Assembly: GCA_914767715.1 (NCBI GenBank)
Contig: OU612065.1
Location: 39,184,001-39,248,000, forward strand
Direction: 5' to 3'
From: Membranipora membranacea
Lineage: Eukaryota; Bryozoa; Gymnolaemata; Cheilostomatida; Membraniporidae
Length of the DNA: 64,000 nucleotides
Shown here: piece after piece, positions 47,929 through 58,800 of the stretch
Layout of the letters: each line of letters starts with the position of its first letter
Numbering within the stretch: the stretch's first letter is position 1
Translations under genes and position numbers: made by a program
The notes under the pieces: generated by a model
What the model was told of the DNA's origin: nothing
What the model saw: only the letters and a program-made list of their open reading frames with translations
Databases searched by the model: none

Positions 47929-50708
47929 ATGGCAACAATGGAGCAGCCACCTGATGTCAACAAAACTGTACCAAAAACTGAGGTGTCCAGATTAATCAAG
48001 ATGATTGATAATCATGATTTTATTTTAAAGCTTCAGACACATGAAAACATCTGGAATCATAGATTGCCAGATCATCACAGAAAGGCAAAGGACGAATACA
48101 GAAAGTTAGCTACAGAGATGTCCAGCACAAGTAAGTAGTAAAAGTATAGTAGTAAGCTAAGCTGTTAACTTAGTAACAAAGTTAGTAGTCTAGTGCTATC
48201 ATTCAAACAAACCGAACATTAAACTAATATTATACATGGCATAGGCATCTGGAGTTACAAGCATGTCCAGTATCAACCACCCCCTTGGGGTGGTTGATAC
48301 TGGACATGCTTGTAACTCCAGATGCCTATGATACATGGGGTATTTTATTTAGTGTGTGTATCAGTCACAAGCCTACTGTCTGTTTATTTTATCAAACAAA
48401 ACTCAACCATTTGTCAATTTGATGGGACTCCCTGCACATGGGCTGCTCGGCATGTATAAGCTTTGACTCAATCTATCTAGCTCTAGCCAATCACTCTGTT
48501 AGCATGTGTGATCACTCAATGAAATGATGGCAGCAATATTTAAATTTTCAGCTCGTTGTGAATCTTTGTGATCCTTGGATCAAGGAAGGAAGAGGGAGTT
48601 CATTGCTTGGATGGGGATTTAGTTGTGTGACTGAAGGAATTACTTAGGGCACGGAGAGCATGTCACTTACCTTTGGTGTGGTGTTTGCTGGCTCTTTGAT
48701 TGGTTTGTTGATGGTGTGTGGTTTCAAAACCACACCCACCCCCCCCCCCCCACAACACACCAATCAAAGAGTTAACAAACACCACACCAAAGGTAAATGA
48801 CATGCTCGCCGTGCTCGGTGCCTGCTCACTACCCGACATATCAGCCCAGCCTCAAAATTGTAGTGTACACACATCTATGAACTGATTGAGCTTGGTAATG
48901 CTTGAAACATGCGTCTAACCTAATGAATGCTTGCCCTAACCCGTTACAACTTCACAACACCACTGCTCCCCACGGTATGAAACATCTGCATCCTTCAAAT
49001 ATTCTTCTTTTTGGGCCTTGCCAATAGTTGTGATTTGCCTGCGTCTTTATAATTATACGATATAGGCTAGACTTGGCACATGGCGAGGTTCGCGACATAT
49101 AACTTATTAAGCTTATAACAAAGCACCTGACTAGTCACCTCGCAGCCTAGTAGAGTAGCCCAACCTAACTAATTAGTACAGTAAAGCTCGATTTGTTACA
49201 CTATTTCGATTGCTGAAATAGTAAAGCACTACAATAGGATGCACACTGGCTTTAATTAATGTTGGTAAGACAGTTTTTATCCCTTCCATGTGCTGACGGT
49301 TCAGACTTCTCATATTGGTCTCCCAAGGATTGCAACAATAAATATGGGATTATCATTCAAAGAGACCAGGCAGTGCTAGCAGTATTGTTTCTCTTGGACA
49401 CTATGAGTATTGTTATGTCTGTAATTTCATAGCAATTTTCTTTGATAACGTATTTTCAATCCATTTATTGTTTTGTTTCAGTTCAGCTATGTAAAAGTAA
49501 ATACAGCAACCTGAGAACATATTTTGTGAAGGAGCACAAAAAAACGGAATCGTCTCTCGCGAGTGGTGGCGGAACGAACGAGACTTATATCTCCAAATGG
49601 GCTTACTACAATGATCTGGTATTCCTCACAGCCAGTGTTGACGCCACAGCTGGATCTGGTTCGGTCATCGGTGATGACCAAGAAGGCACTGAACAGGTGA
49701 GGACTGCACATTGTGCCAACTTGACTCCGTGATGATTCGGATAATATATGGGGGAGGGGCAAAGGCCAAACCCCTTCGGTGTTGGGCAAGGATAAAGATG
49801 GGATGATATCTGATGACCAAACTATTTAGGAGGTACCTTAATGCTTAATGGGAGTGAGACCCCTGGAGAGGACAACTCCCACTAAATTGATTTGTATATT
49901 ACTGACACTGATAATGATGGATATAACTAGGTGGGAGTACAACTCCCATAGGGTATGTCATTGTAATGACAAACAGTCATCAGTGCATAACACATACGCA
50001 AACATGATCTTGATATATACCACACCATTTATTGACTTGCTGACATAAATTGACCAGATTATTTACATAGACAGTCACAATAACATCCTTTATTATTCAT
50101 CTCACAGCTCCCACTCCGACAACAACTCACAAAACCAGAGAAGGATACACTGTCTCTGACAAAACTATTAATTACTCATAAAGCTGTGTTTACGTGGTCA
50201 ACTAATCATAATATAATTATTTTTACCACAGTGCAGTGATGCTGAGAGCTCATACAGTGCTTCAAGCCAGGCTTCAAGTTCAGCTATGATGGCTCGGCCA
50301 TCATCTGCGCCGCCATCCACACCAGTTTCAGAACCTGATCAGCAGCAACGTGGCAGGAAGAGACGAGGCAGGAAGAGGCGAGGGGAAGATGTGCAATCAG
50401 TAACACAGAAGGCGATGGGCGATGTCTCCACTACACTCAAAGCACTTATCCAACAACGTAGTGAACTGAAAACTGTTGATCAGTATGATCACTTTGGCTC
50501 TATGGTCGCAGCACAGCTGAGGGCTATGCCCACTGCATTCATGCGGTCAAACGCAATGTTAAAAATTCATGAACTTTTAAATATGGTAGCTTTTGGCAAC
50601 CAGGCACAATCTACCATGCTATCTCCTCCTACATCGACCATGCAACCTCCTCCTACACCGACCATGCAAACGCCTCCTCCAAGACAGGTGGTTGTTTACC
50701 TTCAGTAG
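47929..50708 (+). CDS. MADF-BESS domain protein, three exons, nested in the VPS13B copy
   Basis: Exons 47929-48130, 49482-49696 and 50232-50708 join in frame into 297 residues. Residues about 21-116 form a MADF (Myb/SANT-like) DNA-binding domain: VSRLIKMIDNHDF, then KAKDEYRKLATEM, CKSKYSNLRTYFVKEH and ISKWAYYNDLVFL. A basic RGRKRRGRKRRG stretch at 179-190 is a likely nuclear signal. Residues about 222-258 (DQYDHFGSMVAAQLRAM) resemble a BESS protein-interaction motif. The ATG is in a good context, and a second ATG follows three codons later. MADF proteins are transcription factors such as Adf-1, but also the second protein of PIF/Harbinger transposons, so this may be a transposon gene or a domesticated one. 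No transposase is seen nearby. The last dozen codons and the stop lie in sequence shared with VPS13B intron 3 of copy 1. Confidence 0.85.
48232..48338. mobile_element. 91-base hairpin MITE with 8-base target duplication
   Basis: The element 48,240-48,330 is a near-perfect palindrome with the arms ATAGGCATCTGGAGTTACAA and complement. ATACATGG flanks it at 48,232-48,239 and 48,331-48,338. It lies in intron 1 of the MADF-BESS gene. Confidence 0.8.
48656..48812. repeat. Imperfect 150-base palindrome with C-rich loop
   Basis: The arms, about 48,656-48,728 and 48,752-48,812, pair through AGCATGTCACTTACCTTTGG and its complement, TTTGGTGTGGTGTTTG and its complement, and CTCTTTGATTGGT and its complement. 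A run of 13 C lies near the centre (48,739-48,751). It is probably an older fold-back element and lies in intron 1 of the MADF-BESS gene. Confidence 0.7.
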
Positions 50709-50779
50709 TATAGTTTTGATACCTTCACAAACCACATTATTATGTGACTCCTTACCGATGAATGCTGTTCACCACATAG

Positions 50780-50901
50780 ACATGCCCTAGATCAAGTTTG
50801 CTCCATTTTTCCCCCACTCTACTGACACGGCGTGTCAGTAGAGAGGGGGGGGGGGCAATTCCAACGGGGGAAAAATGGAGCAAACTTGATCTAGACATGC
50901 C
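50780..50901. mobile_element. 108-base hairpin MITE with 7-base target duplication, copy 2 only
   Basis: The element 50,787-50,894 begins CTAGATCAAGTTTGCTCC and ends with the complement; ACATGCC flanks it at 50,780-50,786 and 50,895-50,901. The centre is CTACTGACACG and its complement. Copy 1 has the uninterrupted site (about 30,932-30,945), so the insertion is younger than the duplication or was lost there. Confidence 0.85.
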
Positions 50902-52522
50902 ACACACAATGAATATAGGCTGGCTCAAAATCATCAGTTTTCATACAAAGACTGTGTTAGAAATTGACCAATTTTGTAATTATTAATATAACGACTGTAT
51001 GTCAAAATATATTCTACATATAATTAGAATAAATTATTTAAAGGTGGATGAAATGCATAATTGAAGTTTGATAAAGTAATAATAAACGGATACCTGTTTG
51101 TGGTTCCCTAGATTCTCCCTCATCGTTCACTTCTTGTTCTGTTGGATCTTTAGATTCCGCTGATTTCTGTTTTGATTTCTTACTAGTGCCAGTAGTTTGC
51201 AATGTTCCGTAGTATATAGCATCCACCAGCTCGAGGAGTCTCAGAAACATTGGCAGCTGAGTATCGGTGGATGACACATTGAGTGTCTCGCACATTGTGT
51301 GTATTTTAGTAGTGGAGGGCATAGCGCTGTGTAGATTGTCAAACTTGGTATGAACTCTGGTTTGTATTGAGCATCGATATATGAGAGGGTCTTGATAGAC
51401 GTGAATTTTACCATCAGTGGGATCACACTTATCCAGACAAACTGTCAAATCTGTAAACTCGATCAAGCGCCTCAACACAAAATCAGGAGTGGATAAATCT
51501 GCGAATGCTCTCTTCCACTCAGAGTTAACACTGAATATCTCCAGGGTTTGGACATTCATTGAGATGACAATGTCCTCCTCCACAAACTTCAGTATGAGAT
51601 TCTCAATCACAATGTTCACATTGTTTACGATCCTGCAATAAAAATCAGATCTAGGTTAGCAGAAATAATTTAAAAAAAAGAAGATACGAGCGCTTGAATT
51701 ATGCATGACCAGCTGCTTGTGGTCTACAACCTTCTTATGTTATATACCTGTTTAGTAGACTTTGGACATAGCCTGCAGGAACATCAGCATCCTGTAGCTT
51801 CTTCTTACTCCGCACTTTCTTTGATGAGGGTTTGGAGCTGGATACTTGAGATGAAGCAGCACTGCCACCATCATCACTTTTATTGTCATCACTACGAAGC
51901 TGCAGCACGCATTCCATTGTACTAATTGTAATCACAACAGGATCAAATCCAAGCTTTGGTACCTACAAACACCAAATAATAATATTCATTCTCCTGACAT
52001 CTCCTTGTGAATTTATGAAGGATAAAAGTCATATAACCTAAGAAGCAAAATGTAAGAAGGTAAATAAAAGCATTGGATGACCAGATAAACTGCAATTGGG
52101 ATGGTGGCACACCCAAAGAGCTCCAATCCAGACTGGCAACATATTCAATATGTAGCGTATTATAAATACAAACTGATTTCCATTGAAAGATAATTAGGGT
52201 CTACATTTATTTTGAGATTGGTTAAGACCATTTGGATCCCAAAAAGCACCTAGCCATTCATTCATAGCTATCCGAGAGTTAGCTGACTTGATACCTGAAG
52301 GAAACATTCACTTACTGATATTTTCAGCTCACTGATATGACCGCTACTGAGTTTGATAGGGAGATTCAGAGTCTCCTCTATTGCATCGAGTCGGAGGCCG
52401 AGCTCATTAAGCACTGCAGCACCACTCCATAGTGAGAGTTGAAAGTCTTCTGGTTTCAGCTTCACATACCGGTCGATGTGGTTCATCACAAGAGGTGTGA
52501 TGTACGATACCAAGCGAAACAT

Positions 52523-53497
52523 GTTGGTATTGTTGGGGTACAATCGGATGGATACAATGGATCAATCACAGCTCGGAGTTCCACCAAATTTAGCTTCCTA
52601 CAAATAAATGTAGCATGTAGCATGGTTATTTTGTTTTTCATATTTTGTGAGGAGTATTGCAATTCAGACAGGCTTGCAGTGTTCAGGCTTCCCGCATACA
52701 AAGTGGTATCTTTCATGCATGTGGTTGCAGCCATGTTATTAGTATGTATCAGGTGGTTCAACTTATTGGAGTTTAGCCTGTCCGATACGCATGAAAATCA
52801 CAAATTATCAGTGATGTTGGTTACTTTGGTTTACTGTAATAAATTCATTGCCCTCCTTGTACTCCTTGAGCGAGTTAGATGCAATTGCTGTTGTTTTTCT
52901 AAACTCACATTCCCATCCTTACTTGCCCTCTCTAGTCAGATTTGTTACATATAAATCCAGTTAATTTGAGAAGTATTAGGAGCAATTAATATAATACAAA
53001 AGGAATTGATATGATGATGTTTTGCTCACAAATGGCATGCTGAGGAGAGATAGATGAAATTTTTTCCAGTGACACCATAAAAACACAGTCTGTAACAACA
53101 GAAGATACATTGTGTACAGTTCTGACTTTTTAGATAGTCAACCTACACATTACCATATATGTATGAACATACTTACCATTGAAACAATCATAGAAAAGGG
53201 TTTGCATTAATCTAGCTCCAGCCTCCACAAGAAGCTTTAGATTTGATTTCTCACTGTTTACACTTTGACTTTTCATATCCGGTGAAAAATGGATGTTGTT
53301 CGAATCGTTGAATAGGTTGAGCCTCTCTTTGACTGAGCACATTGATATTGATCCGGGCATTTGCTTATATAAAACCATTGAGAAAAATTTAGTAACATGG
53401 CGGCCCTCAGTGAGAAAATATATTGAGGCCTATTTGTGATCAAATAACTCATTATTTGACCCTATACTTTAACCTATTTGTAAATAAAGGTGCCTCC
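52523..53497. promoter_or_regulatory. ANKHD1: Head-to-head promoter region, copy 2 (drives ANKHD1)
   Basis: The region matches 32,661-33,982. On the plus side there are TATATAAA at 53,366-53,373 and AACATGGCGGC at 53,394-53,404, a YY1-type motif often found at transcription starts. That ATG opens a nine-codon upstream ORF ending at 53,426, which could dampen ANKHD1 translation. The main start ATG is at 53,498. On the minus side the non-coding exon of the VPS13B copy keeps its donor (exon edge 53,177). Confidence 0.65.
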
Positions 53498-55830
53498 ATG
53501 ACTCAGTACAAAATGTCTGACAAGAATACAAAGTCTAATGAACACATTGAGGAACAAAACCCTCAGAAAAATACAAAAAATGGGCAACAGGCCAATCTGG
53601 ATGCAAAGAAATCCCACAGTTCAGGTAGTAAAGTGCAAGAGAAACCGGGAAGCAGCTTGAGTCAGCTCTTAGTGAGGCATGATGCACAAGGACAGCAGGC
53701 TGGTGCACATTTGGGATCGCTTGTTGGAAGTACCAATGGACCCAGTACTCTGTCTGATGGGCAAATGCTGGCTCTGAGCCAGGAGGAGAAGAGCAACAAT
53801 CTCGGGGTAGATAGTGACAGCCAGGGATCAAGTAGCAATGCCTTTGCTGAGCCTCCCTCAATTGGAGATGTGCATGATGATTTGTCTGAGTTGTCGGATC
53901 TTGAGGTAAGCAATAATAGCACTCCATGGTTTTGTGCAGGGTTATTTTGTTTGTAGTCTAACAGGGTTGTGCAAGCTTAAGTAAAGACAAGTCCAGTCCA
54001 TTGTTCTGTTTCTTTTATGACATGTACTCTACTCTATTCAATTCCTAATCATCAGGAAAAAAAGTGTGAGATAAATATTTCTCAATGCCCAATACAATCC
54101 ATCCATGAGTGAAGTTTATTCTGAGCATAGCTCATCGGCAATATGCATCGATAGTTTATCATAACAGTTTCCTGCCACAAAGCATAAGGGACCTCCGGAT
54201 AGGGTCTCAACAAAATTAACCTTGGAATGGCTACATGCCAGAATTCTGAAAATACCACTGCTCAAACAAATGCCTCAACAAATGAGGCACTCGGCCTTTA
54301 TTATACCTGACATTGGTAGTTTACGAGTGTTCTAAAGTAATTGAGGTAAGAATTGAGGTAAGAATAGTAGTTTATGAGCTTGACGAGCCCATAGCATAGC
54401 ATGAATCGTTTGAGAAATAGGGAAGGGTTAAGTCTACAGTTGCATTGTGATTTTCTTTTGATAAGCCGTAGTTTCTGTATGATCCATGTCATACTTGTAC
54501 CAATGAGCACCCTGGCCGAGAGAGCGTCCACCCGTTGTGACATCATAGATTCAACTAGTGTAGGCCTACTACTGTACAATAACATGAATATAGTGTATTA
54601 ATAATGCGAGAGAACCGCAAATAAATTGAACCCAAGTGGTTGTGTAAACATGTCATTCTAGGCCCAAAGATTCAGATAGATGTGCTATCTTGTTATAAAG
54701 TTCAAGCAACAACCATACCCAACAGCAGCTTGTTTTGTTTTATTTGAGATTAGTTGTGATGTCTATTGGTCTATGTTTTGTGACAGGGTCACTGCAGGTA
54801 GGCAAGCTCAGTGGTCAAGTGCACCAGCCAGTGGTTGTGGCCTTGCACAAGTCCCAGTGGATCTGTGATCCTTGTTTACGCATCATCAACTGGATAAATA
54901 AATATTACCAAAGTTGCTGGAGAAATTCTTAAAATATGGATTATTCCATACAGTACCGGATTGACAATACATCGAGGAAAATAACATGATAATTTTATTT
55001 AGCAGCTCAACTTTGATGGACCAATAGAGTGGCCAGAGGGAGATCTGATGGCAGCTGAAGGTGACATGATGAAGGGTATGAAGTCTACTGCTCCTCTGCT
55101 AGAGAACGCAGCTGCCAAACTGCTTCTATACCAAGAGGTTTGTGATGCTGTGATAGAATGAACTTTTTTGCCTGTGTATATATCTCAGAGAAATACAGCT
55201 TATCCTCTAATTGGCCCTATTTACCATTTTTAAGCTGCATTTCATGATGGCATTGCTATATCATCAGACATACAGAGTTTCAATCCGTTTGTTGAAGACT
55301 GTTACAGTAGGACCTGGTGTCTAATGCATATTTGAAATCCTCTGTCACATCAGAGGGTAGGCCAGATATTCACCAGTCCTGTGCTCTTTATCATAAAGAA
55401 AACCTTTTTGATTTCGATTAGCGGGGAGTTTTCATTTACTCATTAAATGAATATTTTTCATCCATTCAGAGTGCAAGATGTAAGTAACAGCATCTAATAT
55501 ACCAAGGGCAAAACAGTTTTTAAGAAATGTAGTTTTACTCTTGAAATTCCAAAAAAATATAACATCTTTTTTATTTGCCACTTATGTATTGTATTTATTT
55601 TAGGAGAGTGCTGATATGAAGTCTGTTGATCCCCGTACTCAGGCTAGGCTGGAGGCTTTGCTTGAGGCTGCAGGGATTGGCAAGCTCTCTACTACTGATG
55701 GTAAAGCGTTCGCTGACCCTGAGGTACTGAGAAAGCTGACATCATCAGTAAGCTGTGCTCTGGATGAGGCTGCTGCAGCTCTAACCAGGATGAGGGCAGA
55801 GACCCAACCTAATAGTACCCAGAATGACAG
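53498..55830 (+). CDS. ANKHD1: ANKHD1 exons 1-3: disordered N-terminus and conserved pre-ankyrin block
   Basis: Residues 1-256. Exon 1 is polar and low in complexity (serine, glutamine, asparagine) and ends DVHDDLSELSDLE at a GTAAGC donor. Exon 2 (LNFDGPIEWPEG, then LLENAAAKLLLYQE) and exon 3 (DPRTQARLEALLEAAGIGK, then DPEVLRKLTSSVSCALDEAA) are highly conserved in the family. Exon 1 has a dead second copy at 33,983-34,804. Confidence 0.93.
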
Positions 55831-58800
55831 GTAGGTAAAAATATGAAACTACAAGGACCATCACTCGTATCTTTCTGGTAGGGACTTATTGTCCTCTATC
55901 TCTCAGTACACTGCTGAGCAAGGGTAACAAAATATGAGCTGTAATGAAATAATGAAAAAATCCTGGATTAAAATACTGATCAAGGATTTAATATTATGTA
56001 CAAATTTATATCTTGTACGTAGAAAGACCTTTATCCATGTATTAATATGAGACATTCCTGCAAGACATAATATGTCTATGGATTTTCCTAATCTGCGGAT
56101 AGCATTTTGCTTCTTTTTTTTACAGTAGGAATGTCTTTTTGCACAATCTCATACAATATCCAAAGTTATAATTGTTATCAACTTATTGTTTCATTTTTTG
56201 GCTCACTTCCAGTTGCATTTATAAGTTTCGTTTATAAGGATCAACAGACTTGAGTTTTTGATAAGTTCATGTATTATATTATTTCAGGAAAGTCCCAATT
56301 TCCTATACATGTGGGCCACCTGTCATTCTTGACCTACATCGTTGTTATGATGATAATTGATTTTGAGTAGTACAAGGTCCAATATATAGAGACAGAAGAA
56401 AACTCAGTTTTATAAGATATTATTTGGTGACATTGAGTTTAATGTAGACAAGTCCTAATTTTTTGATGAATAATTTTCACATGTCCTCATGAAATAGACT
56501 GTGAAACCTTATTTTTTGCTCTGTGTTGTAAACAGAGGCCTAACTTCTTTATGTTACACATGGTCTTATATGCACATTGCTCTCAATATGCTTGATCAGT
56601 GGATAAATAAAGAAATAAGCTAGCAAGCCTTCCTCTTTCTATTTCCCGTCTCTCTGCAGCCGTTATGACGTTACCTTACGACTCTGTTATTATTATTTTA
56701 GGACTTTGGCGGAGGCTTGTAGTGACGGAGATATAGAGGCAGTGAAGAGATTACTGAGTGAGGGTAGATCTGTACACGAGACTACCGAGGAGGGAGAGTC
56801 TCTCCTCTCTCTGGCCTGCTCTGCTGGGTACTATGAGTTAGCCGAGGTATTACTGCGTATGAGAGCTAATGTAGAGGATAGAGGTATTAAGGGTGATTGT
56901 ACGCCTCTCATGGAGGCTGCTTCCGGTGGATTTGTGGATATAGCCCGGCTGCTCATCGCTTATGATGCTGATGTCAACGCTCAGTCTTCCGCTGGTAAGC
57001 TGCTGTTTCCTCAAACCCTTTCTTTGTGACAATATGTCTGCATGCTTTGTCGTCAAATAATTGCATGTGATATTTGCTTTTCATTTATTCTGGGAAGTTG
57101 AACTTATGATGACACCATCGAGGGATATCCTTCTTGCCTTGAGGTCCCTTAAAAGTAATTGTTAGCAGCATATTGGCCAAGTATCAATGGCGTAGTAAAT
57201 CAGCATGAACTACTTCATGATTCTCTGAATATGGGATTGGATATGGCATTTTACTCATTCATTCTATTTTTGTATGTGGTTGGGGTAGAAAAAAGAATTA
57301 ATTCTAAATGAACTGGAATGTTCTCATTCTCAGTCTCTATTGTGAATGAGTCTATTAATCAGCACCGCTTTATTTGACACGTGTGTCTCTTTGTTAGGTC
57401 ACACGGCTCTTCACCACGCCGCTGTTGGTGGGTACGAGGATGTGGTTCAGGTGCTGATAGCTGCAGGAGCTAATGTGGAGGAGCAGAATGAGAACGGACA
57501 CACCCCTCTAATGGAGTCAGCATCTGCAGGCCATGTCGGTGTGGCAAAGATATTACTGGACGCTGGTGCTGGTATCAACACTCATAGCAACGAGTTCAAA
57601 GAGTCTGCTCTGACGTTAGCCTGCTACAAAGGTGTGAAATGCAGAATCATAATCTTTGTCCACTATCTAAGTTTTTTTAAGCTTTATCCAAAGCTGAGAG
57701 ACAGGCTGAAATGTCTGTGGGGTCAAAAACCAAGGTCACAAATAGAGTGTATCTATTATCATAACATGAAGATTTTGGCAATCGTTCACAATTCTAACAC
57801 ATAGATCATGAGACTGCATAACTAGGAGTAGAATGTTCACAGCTCCAGCAATATGAGTCGTGGGGCTGCATAACTGTTATTTATGAATCACCAACTGGTC
57901 TGTAATCAACCTATTCACAATGGACTTGATATTTTAGGTCACCTGGACATGGTGAAGTTCTTATTAGACGCAGGAGCTGACCAGGAGCATAAGACTGATG
58001 AGATGCACACCGCTCTGATGGAGGCTTCTATGGATGGGCATGTGGAGGTAGCCAGGCTGCTGCTAGACAGTGGTGCTCAGGTGATTCTATGATACACTAT
58101 TAGATCTCTTCCTCCTTACTTATAAAACATTGTCACTTTGACCTATGTCAATGACTGGATACTAATGTTATATGCTCAGGGTGTATTATATCATAGCTGT
58201 GATTACATCATTGTACATGAGTACTGGTATCTAATACTAGGGATCTGTAATTATGATTTGAGCGGCAATTTAATATCCTCTTGGGAGTTATTTCTTCCTG
58301 GATGCTACTTGCACCCTGTGGCATCAGTTTCAGGCTATTTTCTAGTACGCAGCAATAAACACCCTAATTGTTGTACTACAAATATACCTCAGAAGAGTCC
58401 AAGTCATTAAGAAAGTTGTAGCTCTATGTTTTTGCCAATCAAAACTGAGTGTTTGTTTGTAGGTGAACATGCCAGCTGACAGTTTTGAGTCTCCGTTGAC
58501 CTTGGCAGCATGTGGAGGTCATGTCGAGTTGGCCAATCTACTGATAGAGCGAGGTGCTAACCTAGAGGAGGTGAATGATGAAGGCTACACGCCACTGATG
58601 GAGGCAGCTAGGGAGGGGCATGAGGAGATGGTGGCTCTATTACTCGCTCACGGGGCTGAAGTCAACGCCCAGACCGACGAAACTCAGGAAACAGCACTAA
58701 CGTTAGCCTGCTGTGGAGGATTCCTAGAGGTGGCTCACTTCCTTATCAGGGCTCACGCTGACATCGAGAAGGGGTGCAGTACTCCGCTCATGGAGGCTTC

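Larger units (their letters stand above)
45882..52522 (-). pseudogene. VPS13B 5'-fragment copy (exons 1-6), truncated
   Basis: The six exons lie at 52316-52522, 51748-51962, 51094-51632, 46695-46897, 46382-46581 and 45882-46093. Exons 1, 3 and 4 keep exactly the lengths of the parent (207, 539, 203) and their frames. Exon 2 has a six-base in-frame deletion. Exon 5 lacks one base near its donor, exon 6 has an eight-base insertion that shifts the frame, and exon 6 is cut off by the inverted repeat. The acceptor before the start ATG is lost (CCAG in the parent, CCAA here). The rest of VPS13B is absent. At best it could code for a chorein-N fragment of about 390 residues. Confidence 0.92.
45882..54079. 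repeat. Segmental duplication, copy 2
   Basis: This block matches 29,387-34,985 in direct orientation. It is longer because about 3.7 kb with the MADF-BESS gene lies in VPS13B intron 3 (about 46,950-50,684). Copy 2 also carries a 108-base hairpin (50,787-50,894). Here the ANKHD1 side is intact and the VPS13B side is broken, the opposite of copy 1. Confidence 0.92.

Noticed and set aside
29387-54079. Assembly artefact from two unmerged haplotypes
   Set aside because: The copies are truncated in complementary ways, joined to different unique sequence, and differ by several insertions; unmerged alleles would both carry full genes. Long reads would settle this.
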